DNA of 39,029 nucleotides from an uncultured Alphaproteobacteria bacterium (GCA_944392125.1 CALXVP010000013.1:1-39029); one strand, 5' to 3'; positions 14,435-23,492 are shown, counted from the stretch's first letter. Notes: generated by a model not told the origin, from the letters alone. Made by a program: numbers and translations.

Positions 14435-15103
14435 TTAATCAGCAGGCCGAATACCTTGTTGATTTAAAAACGAAATAACCGTCGGCAAAATATCAGCAAC
14501 CATTAAAGAGATGCCCTCGCTTGTGGGATGTGCTTTATCTGCTTGTAGATAAGGTAATGCTTTTTCATACGAACCACCGGCATTTTGAAAAATGGCTTGC
14601 ATAAAAAACGGATATAATTTTATTTTGTATTTACGTGCCAATGATTGATACATTTTCTCAAATTGTTGCGCATAAGTCGGTTCCGTAATCGGCGGGGCTT
14701 TCATACCTGCCAGCAAAACAGCTATATCATCATTTTGAAAATTTTCAATTAACTTGGATAGATTTTGCGTGATCCGCGAAATACTTTCGCCATGTAGCAC
14801 ATCATTGCTCCCCAACTCTAAAAGAACGGCATTCGGTTTCTTTTTCAAAGCGCTATTCTGCCGACGTAACCCGCCTCCCGTTGTTTCGCCACTGCGACTT
14901 TCATTGATAATTTCAACTTGCGTATACCCTTTTTCTACCAGAGCATCCTGCAACTGTGATGCGAACGATTCCCCTTTTTTCAATCGGTGCCCGGAACAAA
15001 GACTATCACCGAATACCATGAACCGATATGTTTCCGCCGCATCGGCTCGTATGCCACACATAACGCATACGCACACCACCAAAGTAAAAAATACTTTCTT
15101 CAT
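14435..15103 (-). CDS. tesA: SGNH arylesterase/lysophospholipase (TesA-like)
   Basis: 222 aa with a signal peptide (cleavage near AAET). All four SGNH blocks are present: MVFGDSLCSG (Ser nucleophile), a Gly in the SGETTGG block, LELGSND (block III) and DKAHPTSEG (Asp/His of the triad). This is the usual length and order for periplasmic TesA/arylesterase, which cleaves thioesters and lysophospholipids. GGGGGGAT is the ribosome site. It is probably the last gene of a minus-strand run starting with 15781, with a 42-nt gap between them. Confidence 0.85.
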   Translation of the reverse strand: MKKVFFTLVVCVCVMCGIRADAAETYRFMVFGDSLCSGHRLKKGESFASQLQDALVEKGYTQVEIINESRSGETTGGGLRRQNSALKKKPNAVLLELGSNDVLHGESISRITQNLSKLIENFQNDDIAVLLAGMKAPPITEPTYAQQFEKMYQSLARKYKIKLYPFFMQAIFQNAGGSYEKALPYLQADKAHPTSEGISLMVADILPTVISFLNQQGIRPAD

Positions 15104-15145
15104 CTATCCCCCCGTTTTTTATTTTTTCACCGTTCGGTATTTTAT

Positions 15146-15781
15146 TTAGTCTTGCGAAAACGATTTTGCAAATGTGTGAATCTGTTCTATATCGGCTTTT
15201 TTCTCTGTTTTAAACCAGTCAGCCGTATTTTCATCTAAATATCTGCATATTTGCTCATCCGTTTTAATCGGCTTATTATCTTTCGTTACAAGTCCGCGTT
15301 GACGAAGTCTGCCAAATTCTTTTCCGATGGATTTTTGCACAACGGGAGAAAAAGCATTTTTAATTTCGGAGATAACCGTATTCGGCGTCAATCCGTATTC
15401 TCGTGAAATCAAATCAAACACCACCAAATCATCATCATACGTATCAATAAATACTTTAACGTAGTTTTTAAGCGTATATCCCTTTTTGCGACAATACGTC
15501 GGATATCCGTGTAAATGGCGATAAATAATCGTGCCGACCGTGTATAACTCCTGATTTTGTGCGGTTGTTTCCTGCTCTGTCATAATGGTTGATATACGAT
15601 GACGCAACATCACAAATCCCGGAATTATCAAAAGCAGAAAAGCCAGCGTCAGCAAAAAACAGCTCATTCTTTTCCGGCGCAGTTTATCGCGCGCAATCGT
15701 TAACTTCCCGTTCCGACACATTCTGTGCCTTACAATCATGCGTGCGGTATTACGTTTTATTTTGCGGATGACTTTTACCAT
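15146..15781 (-). CDS. Hypothetical single-pass membrane protein, 211 aa
   Basis: A very basic cytosolic N-terminus (residues 1-38, many Arg/Lys), one membrane helix at about 40-59 (FLLTLAFLLLIIPGFVML) and an alpha-helical outer domain. That domain contains YTVGTIIYRHLHGYPTYCRK and YLDENTADWF but no enzyme motif that I know. AAAGGAGG is a strong ribosome site, 5 nt before the ATG. Family not recognised. Confidence 0.65.
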   Translation of the reverse strand: MVKVIRKIKRNTARMIVRHRMCRNGKLTIARDKLRRKRMSCFLLTLAFLLLIIPGFVMLRHRISTIMTEQETTAQNQELYTVGTIIYRHLHGYPTYCRKKGYTLKNYVKVFIDTYDDDLVVFDLISREYGLTPNTVISEIKNAFSPVVQKSIGKEFGRLRQRGLVTKDNKPIKTDEQICRYLDENTADWFKTEKKADIEQIHTFAKSFSQD

Positions 15782-15902
15782 GCGCGCCTCCTTTATTTAT
15801 TTTGAACACCTGTTCTTATTTTAGAGTATTCCTTTTTTTCATTAAGAGCAAGAATTTTTTATTCGTTTTTTCAAAAAAGCCGATTGTCTCTCGGGTCAAT
15901 GT

Positions 15903-15941
15903 AAAAAGAAGAGAAAGGGAACTATCCTTTCTCTTCTTTTT
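15903..15941 (-). terminator. Strong terminator of the ECF sigma operon
   Basis: A 16-bp stem, AAAAAGAAGAGAAAGG with CCTTTCTCTTCTTTTT and a 7-nt loop, right after the Spy-like gene. Its U-tract works in both directions; in orientation it best fits the minus-strand operon. Confidence 0.8.
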
Positions 15942-15974
15942 TAACGATATACTTTTCGTTTGATTTACGCGCAA

Positions 15975-16505
15975 TTATTCGCCATCTTCAGCCGGTTGAA
16001 CGGGTTTTGGCGGAACGGGACGTGCTCTGCGTTTTCTTTCATGACGTCGATCGTCTTTCATTTTTTTATCATGCTTCGGCCCTTTTCTTTCCATACGTTC
16101 TTTATGCATAGTTTTTAATGTTTCTCTTTGCTCATCCGTTAAAACGGCTTCAAATTCTTTCTTGCTGTTTTCGCGAATGGTATCGGCTTTTTCACGCAAT
16201 GTTTTCATTTCGTCCATAATCGGCTTCATTTCCGCTTTTGTTTTTTCGTGCAACGCCTCAATTTTTTCTTTTTGCTCCGGTGTTAAATTTAACCGTTTTT
16301 CAAACCGTTCCTTTTGCGCTTTCATTCGCTTTTCAAATTTTTCCGCATCGGCTTTCGGCATTGCCTCGGGCGCTCTCGGTTGTATTCCGTCTGCCACCGG
16401 CGGAGGCGGCGGCATATCGTTCGGCATTTCCGGTTTGGCTTCTTGCGCCATCGCAACGGATGATAAAAGCATTGTTCCGATTGTTAATCCTAATAATGTT
16501 TTCAT
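15975..16505 (-). CDS. Spy/CpxP/CnrX-like periplasmic protein
   Basis: 176 aa. A cleavable signal peptide (ends VAMA-QE), a Pro-rich spacer, then a long helical domain with two LTxxQ-type motifs (NLTPEQKEKI and VLTDEQRETL), the mark of the Spy/CpxP/CnrX fold. The C-terminus is very basic with His (KHDKKMKDDRRHERKRR). Such proteins act as periplasmic chaperones or metal/stress sensors. It starts 1 nt after the stop of the ECF sigma gene, whose last codons contain its AAAGGAG ribosome site. In the cnr system the same fold (CnrX) controls the anti-sigma factor. Confidence 0.85.
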   Translation of the reverse strand: MKTLLGLTIGTMLLSSVAMAQEAKPEMPNDMPPPPPVADGIQPRAPEAMPKADAEKFEKRMKAQKERFEKRLNLTPEQKEKIEALHEKTKAEMKPIMDEMKTLREKADTIRENSKKEFEAVLTDEQRETLKTMHKERMERKGPKHDKKMKDDRRHERKRRARPVPPKPVQPAEDGE

Positions 16506-16506
16506 T

Positions 16507-17001
16507 TCAGTCTCCTTTCAAATAAGATAATTTTTCGCTCAAAATATTCCGAGCCGTAAATAATCGGGATTTCACCGTCCCGACAGAGATTTTCAAACGC
16601 GCGGCTATTTCTTCATAGCTCATTTCTTCAAACTCATAATACACAACAATATCACGCATTTTTGCCGGCAATGAATCAACCGCCTTTAAGATAATCTTTT
16701 GCCGTAGTTTCGTATCGGCAATTTCTTCTTGCGAGCGCCGTTCATCAACCACTTCACCCACACTATCCGCCGAAACGGATAAGGCCGTTGTCTTAAACAC
16801 TCCCGCCCGAAAATAATCACGACAAATATTCGCCGTCAACAATGAAATAAATGCCTTAAACTTTCCTTCTTCCGTATACCGCTCACGATTTGCCCATACT
16901 TTCAGACAAACTTCCTGTTCAAGATCTTCATTATAAGATCCCGTCATTTTGCGAATAATTGCGCGAATACGTGAACGGTTTTCTTCCAGAAGTGCCTGCA
17001 T
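16507..17001 (-). CDS. ECF RNA polymerase sigma factor
   Basis: 164 aa from the ATG at 17001, which overlaps the stop of the preceding gene (TAATG) and has AGGTG before it; a longer reading from 17040 would overlap that gene by 40 nt. Sigma region 2 is seen in SYNEDLEQEVCLKVWANRERY and region 4 in EMSYEEIAARLKISVGTVKSRL. It is the middle gene of an operon with a small membrane protein before it and a Spy-like protein after it, which suggests envelope-stress or metal control by an anti-sigma factor. Confidence 0.9.
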   Translation of the reverse strand: MQALLEENRSRIRAIIRKMTGSYNEDLEQEVCLKVWANRERYTEEGKFKAFISLLTANICRDYFRAGVFKTTALSVSADSVGEVVDERRSQEEIADTKLRQKIILKAVDSLPAKMRDIVVYYEFEEMSYEEIAARLKISVGTVKSRLFTARNILSEKLSYLKGD

Positions 17002-17285
17002 TACATCACCTGTGCCAACATATATTCTTTTGCTATCCAATCACTTTCGGCGGTCAGCGTATCATTCTCTCCCATAAACTTCTGATACGATGAATCATCA
17101 TATAAATAGGAATAAAATTCATTCACATCAACCGTTGCGCGGTGTTGAATCGGCATACCCGTCAATAATAACGTAACCGTAAAACATCCGGCAATCGCGC
17201 TCACAACCTTTAACCATTGCCGACGCTTCTTTCGCCTAAAATATAACGGCTTCGCCTCGCGAATAAGTGTAGAAATATCTGACAT
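17001..17285 (-). CDS. Small membrane protein, probable anti-sigma factor
   Basis: 94 aa: a basic cytosolic N-terminus (1-25, RRKKRRQW before the membrane), one helix at about 26-46, and a polar outer tail. It lacks the zinc-binding HxxxCxxC of ZAS anti-sigma factors. Its size, topology and position (immediately upstream of, and overlapping, an ECF sigma gene with a Spy/CnrX-like gene third) match CnrY-type anti-sigma factors, where a short cytosolic helix holds the sigma factor. The function is inferred from that context and not from sequence similarity. Confidence 0.6.
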   Translation of the reverse strand: MSDISTLIREAKPLYFRRKKRRQWLKVVSAIAGCFTVTLLLTGMPIQHRATVDVNEFYSYLYDDSSYQKFMGENDTLTAESDWIAKEYMLAQVM

Positions 17286-17409
17286 CGTTCGTCATCTCCT
17301 TCACTCACTAAAAACGAATCTTTTTCTACATTGTTCATTTTGTTTTACACAATTTTAAAATGCGTTTCAACAAAACTTTTCATTTATCTGTTTTCAAAAC
17401 CGAAATTAT

Positions 17410-17438
17410 TTGACGCTTATATAAAAAAACGCTACACT
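17410..17438 (+). promoter_or_regulatory. Promoter giving a leaderless mRNA
   Basis: TTGACG (17410-17415), 17 nt, TACACT (17433-17438). Only 7 nt separate the -10 from the ATG at 17446, so transcription should start at or next to the A of the start codon. No ribosome site is present. Confidence 0.6.
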
Positions 17439-17445
17439 GAATCAC

Positions 17446-18798
17446 ATGAAAGCATCTGATAAAACATCCAAACAAACCAATTTAAATGCCCTCACCCGCA
17501 TTTTGCCCGAATTCGCCTTAGATGCCGTGCAGGCTGATTTATTTCATCAAATTGAAACAACCCAAAACTCTTTTTTTATTCAAGGTCAAGCCGGAACCGG
17601 AAAATCTACATTTATTCGCTACCTGCAAGCCCATTCTAAAAAACGAATACGAATTACCTCTCCGACAGCGTTAGCAGCCCTGCATATCGGCGGTGTAACG
17701 CTACATTCGCTTTTTCGTTTACCGCCCAAAGATTTTTTTATTCCCGAAGATTTGGAACTTTCTCGCAAAACAGCCAATATTTTACGAAAAACGGACATTT
17801 TGATTATTGATGAAGCCTCCATGATCAGACCCGATATGCTGGATGCCGTTCATCTTTTGGCGCAACAGGCACGCGGAAATCTCCTACCGTTCGGAGGGTT
17901 ACAAATTCTTTTAATCGGGGATTTATGCCAACTGCCACCCGTTATCAAAAAATCAGCGTATCCGATTTTTCGCGCCCGATACGGCCATACCGATGCTTAC
18001 TTCTTTGATTCGCCTGCTTTTAAAAAGGGGAATTTCACAACGGTTATTTTAACAACCGTCTATCGCCAAAATGATCAATCGCTACTGGAAAATCTGATTA
18101 ATTTGCGTCATCAACGGCATCTGAATGAGACACTTTCATTTTTTAACCGATTAAAAACAGCACCCTTTAACGATACAATACCTTACGTAACCATCACGCC
18201 TTATAAATTAACAGCCGAACAAATCAACCGCACCAAACTGGATGCTCTGCCGGGAAAAGTTATGACTTTTTTGGCCGAAAAAACGGGTTTTTTTACCCAA
18301 AAAGCCGAAACACCCGCACCGGAAGTTTTAGCGCTGAAAGAAGGCGCATTGGTTATTTTCAATAAAAATAATCCGCCACTGTGGATTAACGGCTCCACCG
18401 GTATTATTGTTCAAATGGAACAAGATATTATATGGGTGCAATTAACACAAAATAATAAACTGGTTCCCGTGCAACGCGAAACATGGGAAAGTTTTACGTA
18501 TGAGTATAACAAAGAAACCGATGAAGTAACGGAAATTCCGAACGGCGTTTTTACGCAATTTCCGTTGCAACTCGGATACGCTTTAACCATTCATAAAGCG
18601 CAGGGGAAAACGCTGGACTGTGTGATGATTGATATGGATCGCGGGGCTTTTGCACACGGACAACTTTATGTGGCCCTCAGTCGCACGCGCACGGCAAAAG
18701 ATATGTATTTAACGGATTCTTTGAATGCCGAAGATGTTATTTCAAGTCCGCGGGTTTTATCATTTTTACGCAGTCAGACGAATCCCCCGCAAAAATAG
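17446..18798 (+). CDS. PIF1/RecD-like superfamily 1 DNA helicase
   Basis: 450 aa. ATP-dependent 5'-3' helicase. Walker A is GQAGTGKST (47-55), Walker B ILIIDEASM (118-126), followed by GDLCQLPPV and, near the end, LTIHKAQGKT and YVALSRT, the motifs III-VI set of PIF1/RecD proteins. Length fits compact bacterial PIF1-like enzymes. It is a single gene with a promoter so close to the ATG that the mRNA is likely leaderless. Its last 62 nt overlap the 3' end of the convergent recombinase gene. Confidence 0.9.
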   Translation: MKASDKTSKQTNLNALTRILPEFALDAVQADLFHQIETTQNSFFIQGQAGTGKSTFIRYLQAHSKKRIRITSPTALAALHIGGVTLHSLFRLPPKDFFIPEDLELSRKTANILRKTDILIIDEASMIRPDMLDAVHLLAQQARGNLLPFGGLQILLIGDLCQLPPVIKKSAYPIFRARYGHTDAYFFDSPAFKKGNFTTVILTTVYRQNDQSLLENLINLRHQRHLNETLSFFNRLKTAPFNDTIPYVTITPYKLTAEQINRTKLDALPGKVMTFLAEKTGFFTQKAETPAPEVLALKEGALVIFNKNNPPLWINGSTGIIVQMEQDIIWVQLTQNNKLVPVQRETWESFTYEYNKETDEVTEIPNGVFTQFPLQLGYALTIHKAQGKTLDCVMIDMDRGAFAHGQLYVALSRTRTAKDMYLTDSLNAEDVISSPRVLSFLRSQTNPPQK

Positions 18799-19459
18799 TA
18801 TCTTCCGTTTTATCGGCAGATACGGCGGGATACTGCAATCTTTTTACCGATCGATAATAGTAATTTAACTGACGCTCACTCATATACCGATAAAGTGTTG
18901 ATTTACTCACATCCATCAACTGCGCAATTTGCTCTTTTTGCGTTCTGCTACGCAACATTTTTTTAATTTGAATAAATTGACTTTTCAGTTTTTTCTCTTT
19001 ACTGCGCGAACCGGAGGGACGACCCAATTTTTTACCCTCATCCTTTAATCGTGCCAACGCTTCCCGCGTGCGTTGCGAAATGAGATTGCGTTCAATTTCT
19101 GCCGATAATCCGAAAGCAAATGCCAAAACTTTAGATTGAATATCCGCCCCCAGCCGATAATTTTCCTTAATGGTCCATACCTGACATTCCCGATTCATAC
19201 AGTGGTGCAAAATCCCCATCACTTGCAACAAATTTCGCCCTAATCGGGAAAGTTCGCAAGTAATTAAAATATCGCCTTTTTGCAGATGACTTAACAGCGG
19301 ACCGAGTTTGCGACGCTTTAACTCTTTGGTTGAACTGATGGTTTCTTCAACCCAGCAATCAATTCTGATTCGCCGTTCCATTGCAAATCGCCGTATTTCA
19401 AAAAATTGATTATCTACTTGTTGTTTATCCGTGCTTACGCGTATATATCCGTATATCAT
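18737..19459 (-). CDS. Serine recombinase, Mpi/resolvase-invertase type
   Basis: 240 aa. The catalytic domain has YIRVST (Ser9), the SRLGRN arginine motif (71-76) and the long E helix (LAFAFGLSAEIERNLISQRT), followed by GRPSGS and a C-terminal HTH at about 173-193 (QKEQIAQLMDVSKSTLYRYM). This is the layout of small DNA invertases such as Bacteroides Mpi, Hin and Gin. GGATGTG precedes the ATG. About 40 residues beyond the HTH overlap the helicase gene and may be a recent extension. A plausible substrate is the inverted-repeat segment at 25570-25733. Confidence 0.88.
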   Translation of the reverse strand: MIYGYIRVSTDKQQVDNQFFEIRRFAMERRIRIDCWVEETISSTKELKRRKLGPLLSHLQKGDILITCELSRLGRNLLQVMGILHHCMNRECQVWTIKENYRLGADIQSKVLAFAFGLSAEIERNLISQRTREALARLKDEGKKLGRPSGSRSKEKKLKSQFIQIKKMLRSRTQKEQIAQLMDVSKSTLYRYMSERQLNYYYRSVKRLQYPAVSADKTEDTIFAGDSSDCVKMIKPADLK

Positions 19460-19639
19460 AATTTCACATCCTTTCTTTCAAAACAACCCATACTTATTTG
19501 TATGTCAAAAAGTCTTAAAAAAAGTTAAAACAAAACCGTTTTTTTGTATGATTTAAAAGAAAATCGGAAGAAAATGTTGCATTTTTTTTCAAAATCATAT
19601 AGATGAGTGAATAAAAAAGAAAAAAGCAAGGTTTTGAAA

Positions 19640-20488
19640 ATGTATTTTTTATTGGATTTAGCCGTTCATACGGCACTGGATATTCTTTATTTAATTCCGT
19701 ATCTATATGCTACTTATTTAATTTTAGAATATATTGAACATCACACGCGTTCTAAAATACGGCGCGCCGTTCAATCGGCAAAAAGATTCGGTCCGCTTGT
19801 CGGCGCTGTTTTAGCCCCCGTCAGCGGATGCGGTTTATCGGTTGCAAGCGCCAATTTTTATGCAACGCGTCTTATCTCGCTCGGCACACTGATTACCGTT
19901 TATCTGGCCACATCGGATGAAATGTTACCGCTTATGATTTCGGCCGGTGTTTCGGGGGCGGTGATTTTTCAAATTATCCTGTTTAAAGTATGCTTTGCCA
20001 CACTTGCCGGTTTATTGATTGATATGTATGCGCACAAAAAAAATCAATCGTTAGGCATTAAAGAATTGTGCGAAAATCATCAATGCGGGTGCCATCATCA
20101 CGGCATTTTTAAATCGGCGTTGATTCACACGGTGCAACTGGTGATTTTTATCTTTCTGATTTCGTATTTTTTAAACGTGTTATTTGCTTTAACGGGCACT
20201 TCTTTTCTGAAGGAGTTTATCACGCAAAATCCCATCGGAAGCATTTTTATGGCTTCGCTGGTCGGGCTTATTCCGAACTGCGCCGTCTCCGTCGGGTTGA
20301 CGCAGTTGTATATTGAAAACATCCTGCCGATATCCGCGTTAATCGGCGGACTTTCCGCCAACGCCGGTGTCGGCTTACTTGTGTTTTGGAAAATGAGTCG
20401 TTCTTTAAAAGAAACATTTAAAATTGCTTTTTTGCTATTTGCCTGCGCCGTTATCAGTGGCAACACGGCACTCCTCATCTTCGGGTAG
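19640..20488 (+). CDS. Putative heavy-metal exporter (ArsP_2/PF11449-like)
   Basis: 282 aa from the ATG at 19640 (AAGG 8 nt upstream); a GTG at 19607 would add 11 residues but lacks a ribosome site. Several hydrophobic helices, and PVSGCGLSVASANFYATRLIS followed by LATSDEMLP, is the repeated core of the putative 10-TM metal exporters formerly called arsenic efflux proteins; the second copy is GLIPNCAVSVGLTQLY. A His/Cys loop (NHQCGCHHHG) probably binds metal. Substrate unknown; manganese or arsenicals are proposed for the family. Confidence 0.75.
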   Translation: MYFLLDLAVHTALDILYLIPYLYATYLILEYIEHHTRSKIRRAVQSAKRFGPLVGAVLAPVSGCGLSVASANFYATRLISLGTLITVYLATSDEMLPLMISAGVSGAVIFQIILFKVCFATLAGLLIDMYAHKKNQSLGIKELCENHQCGCHHHGIFKSALIHTVQLVIFIFLISYFLNVLFALTGTSFLKEFITQNPIGSIFMASLVGLIPNCAVSVGLTQLYIENILPISALIGGLSANAGVGLLVFWKMSRSLKETFKIAFLLFACAVISGNTALLIFG

Positions 20489-20683
20489 GCTGATTTTCCT
20501 TTCAACCGACCCTATCGCCGACGCCCTTATTTTCGTTAAGAACATTGCAAGCAATTTAAGCCGGCTCAATTCATCAACCACCACACCCATGCAAATTTCA
20601 TGCGAAGAATTAAATCTAACCCGATTTGGTAACAATATATTCAATAACGGCAACAAGTTGCATTCATCATGATATAAAAGAAA

Positions 20684-20713
20684 AAGCGGTGTTGCAACTT
20701 AACAACACCGCTT
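20684..20713. terminator. Bidirectional terminator
   Basis: AAGCGGTGTTG, loop, CAACACCGCTT: perfect 11-bp stem with A- and T-rich flanks, between the convergent exporter and pgm genes. The 195 nt before it (20489-20683) hold nothing I can name. Confidence 0.75.
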
Positions 20714-20737
20714 CATTTACATACCCCGAAAGAGGCA

Positions 20738-22366
20738 TCACGTGATTACATCCGGTTTTTCCCGACCCGTATATTCTTGAATACGCGTTATTTCTTTGGC
20801 AACTTCCACCAACGGCTTTAAATACTCAAACGCATTTTCCGTGAGTCTGCTCGGATTTGTTTCTCGCATCATGTAATAAATGCGCAATGTTGCCCCACTG
20901 CTCCCCGTTCCCGAAAGACGCATAAATATCCGCGCGTGATCAAATAAAATCATATACCCTTGCCGATGCGCTTCTTCGCCCGTTACCGGATCTTTGTATT
21001 CAAACAAACCCGTTTCCGTAACGGTAAAGCCGTTATACGTTTCCCCAACCAATGCCGGCAACCGTTTTTCCAAGGTATCCAGCATCACGCGCGCCTGCTC
21101 CGAATCCAATCCTTCATAACTTTGCGTTGAGTTATAAACACGGCCGTATTTTTGCCACAACTCTTCGTTTAATTCTCGCACCGATTTACCCGTATGCGCG
21201 ATAATATGCAACCAACACAATATCGCCCAGATACCGTCTTTTTCGCATAAGTGGAATGAGCCCGTTCCGAAACTTTCTTCCCCGCACAATGCAATTTTAT
21301 GCGATTCCAAAAGAGAACTAAAAAATTTCCAACCCGTCGGCGTGGCATATACGGGCATATTTTTCGCTTTTGCCACATAATCAACGGCATTGGCCGTCGG
21401 CATAGACCGCGCCACCCCGTAAACTTTTCCTTTGTAAAACGGAATGGTATCCATATATTCGGCAATAATGGCCAAACTATCGGCAGGCGACGTAAAAAAC
21501 TTTTTGCCCAAAATCATATAGCGATCTCCGTCGCCATCCGAAGCGGCGCCCAAATCGGGAGCATCGTCCCGATTCATCAACTCAACAAAATCTTTGGCAT
21601 ACGTCAGATTCGGCTCCGGATGCAACCCGCCGAAATCCGGCAAAGGGTTTCCGTTAATCACCGTTCCCTGCTCGGCACCCAATATTTCTTCAAAAATATA
21701 TTTGGCATAAGGTCCCGTCACGGCATTCATGGCATTATAGCGCATTTGAAATCCGTTCGCAAACAAACGCCGAATGGCATCAAAATCAAAAATATCCGCC
21801 ATATAGCCCGCGTAATCCGCAATCGGATCCACGATTTCAATAGCCGTTGTTCCTGCCATTTGTTCGCCGATAGCGCTTAAATCAACCGGTGGCATATCGC
21901 ATGTCCAGTAATGGTCAATCACTTTGGAACGGGCGGAGATTTTATCCGTCAGCGTTTGAGGTGCGGGTGCACCCTGTGCCGTATCAAACTTAATTCCGAA
22001 ATCGCCGTTCGGACCGCCGGGATTATGGCTGGCCGACAAAATAATACCGCCGAATGCTTTGCGCTTCACGATTAAATGCGATGCGGCGGGCGTTGATAAA
22101 ATACCGTTTTGTCCGATAATCAAACGACCGAATTGATTGGCAACGGCTATCCGAATGATTGATTGGATGGCTTCTTCATTAAAATACCGTCCGTCGCCAC
22201 CGATAACAAGCGTTTTCCCCTCAAATCCCTCTAACGAATCAAAAAGAGATTGAACAAAATTTTCCAAATAATTTTCTTGTTTAAAAACGGATACTTTTTT
22301 TCTCAATCCGGAAGTTCCGCAATTTTGATCCGAAAAAGGTTCCGTTTTAACCGTCGATATATCCAT
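20738..22366 (-). CDS. pgm: Phosphoglucomutase, alpha-D-glucose type
   Basis: 542 aa. Converts glucose 1-phosphate and glucose 6-phosphate in glycogen/sugar-nucleotide metabolism. NCGTSGLRKK at the N-terminus, the phospho-serine loop SASHNPGGPN (Ser113), the metal loop DGDGDR (277-282), a sugar-specificity loop GEESFGTGS and the C-terminal phosphate loop RLSGTGSSG are all present, in the order and length of the alpha-PGM subfamily, so it should be active. GGGGGA is the ribosome site. Transcribed alone. Confidence 0.95.
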   Translation of the reverse strand: MDISTVKTEPFSDQNCGTSGLRKKVSVFKQENYLENFVQSLFDSLEGFEGKTLVIGGDGRYFNEEAIQSIIRIAVANQFGRLIIGQNGILSTPAASHLIVKRKAFGGIILSASHNPGGPNGDFGIKFDTAQGAPAPQTLTDKISARSKVIDHYWTCDMPPVDLSAIGEQMAGTTAIEIVDPIADYAGYMADIFDFDAIRRLFANGFQMRYNAMNAVTGPYAKYIFEEILGAEQGTVINGNPLPDFGGLHPEPNLTYAKDFVELMNRDDAPDLGAASDGDGDRYMILGKKFFTSPADSLAIIAEYMDTIPFYKGKVYGVARSMPTANAVDYVAKAKNMPVYATPTGWKFFSSLLESHKIALCGEESFGTGSFHLCEKDGIWAILCWLHIIAHTGKSVRELNEELWQKYGRVYNSTQSYEGLDSEQARVMLDTLEKRLPALVGETYNGFTVTETGLFEYKDPVTGEEAHRQGYMILFDHARIFMRLSGTGSSGATLRIYYMMRETNPSRLTENAFEYLKPLVEVAKEITRIQEYTGREKPDVIT

Positions 22367-22481
22367 TTGTTCCCCCGTTAAAAATTATACGATGAGAAAT
22401 TTATAACACCGATTATATCGCTTATCAAGCACTTTTACGAAAATAATTTGAATGATTTTATATCATTTTGTTTTCAAAAAT

Positions 22482-22514
22482 AAAAATGCCCGCACTTTTA
22501 CACGAGCATTTTTT
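22482..22514 (-). terminator. Terminator after mipZ
   Basis: On the minus strand AAAAATGCTCG pairs with CGGGCATTTTT over a 10-nt loop, ending in a U-tract. It follows the mipZ stop by about 75 nt. Confidence 0.65.
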
Positions 22515-22589
22515 ATTCAATTATCCGTTCGCAAAATCTACGCACCGCTTGATGAAAAAAGCAATACACGCCTTTTTTGGGCTTCCTTT

Positions 22590-23381
22590 TTACGCGGCCT
22601 TTTGGGAATCATCTTGATGGAAAATGTTTTGCAACAAGGCAACCACTTCCTGCTTGGCCGTGTTGGCAGAAACGGACGACGGCATATTTAAACCGTTTTC
22701 TTTCAAATCCATCATCGTCAACCCTTTCAAAAACAGTTCACGATAAATAACGCGTTCCGAAATACCGCCCGATAACGTATAATGAATCCGGCGCGAAAGT
22801 GCATTTAATAATACCGTCATAAGTTGAGCGTTTTTACTTTTGCTGTAAGTTAATCTGTTTCGCACAACAAACCATTCCATCGGGTTTTTGCGCTCAATCA
22901 TTCTTTGTTGACGCGTTGACCAAACCACTTGCGCAAAATGGCTGGGGCCTTTAATCTTCAATGTATTTGTATCCACTTGTGCCAACACATCTAAATCAAC
23001 CAAACTATCGTTAATCGGCGTGATTAACACATCAGCCATTACCATGGCCTCCTGCGCCAGTTGATTCGTTGACCCCGGCGTATCAATTACAATCACATCC
23101 ACATCCGTGCGGATTTTATCAATTTGCCCCCGCGGGGTATAAATACGCGCCTTTTCTTCATCCCACGCCGTATGAATCGGCATCGGCAACGGCACGCCCA
23201 TAGACTTTGCAAACGCATTTCTGTTTTCAATATAGTGCGTAAGCGTTCCTTGCGGATAATCAAAATCAAACGAGGCAACTTTTTTGCCCATCCGTAATAA
23301 TCCGATAATTACATGCATGGCAAGCGTGGATTTTCCCGTGCCGCCTTTTTCATTGGCAAAGACGATAATTTTTGCTGTCAT
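22590..23381 (-). CDS. mipZ: Division-plane positioning ATPase MipZ
   Basis: 263 aa ParA/MinD-family ATPase. The deviant Walker A is NEKGGTGKST (10-19); VIVIDTPG is the switch/Walker B strand. The C-terminal part RVIYRELFLKGLTMMDL is the conserved tail of MipZ as known in Caulobacter, where it forms a gradient from the ParB-bound origins and inhibits FtsZ away from midcell. MipZ is confined to alphaproteobacteria, a main reason for the lineage call. AAGGGGAA precedes the ATG. Single gene. Confidence 0.85.
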   Translation of the reverse strand: MTAKIIVFANEKGGTGKSTLAMHVIIGLLRMGKKVASFDFDYPQGTLTHYIENRNAFAKSMGVPLPMPIHTAWDEEKARIYTPRGQIDKIRTDVDVIVIDTPGSTNQLAQEAMVMADVLITPINDSLVDLDVLAQVDTNTLKIKGPSHFAQVVWSTRQQRMIERKNPMEWFVVRNRLTYSKSKNAQLMTVLLNALSRRIHYTLSGGISERVIYRELFLKGLTMMDLKENGLNMPSSVSANTAKQEVVALLQNIFHQDDSQKAA

Positions 23382-23492
23382 ATTTCATTCCCCTTATTCC
23401 TTAAATTTCTGAAGATAAGTTATTATATAGCAAAAAATTCTTTTTGTCAAATCATTTTACGGCAAAAAACACATTGTTTGTCACTTTTTCCA

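Noticed and set aside
23093..23278. Minus-strand 61-codon frame inside mipZ
   Set aside because: Shadow of the mipZ reading frame.
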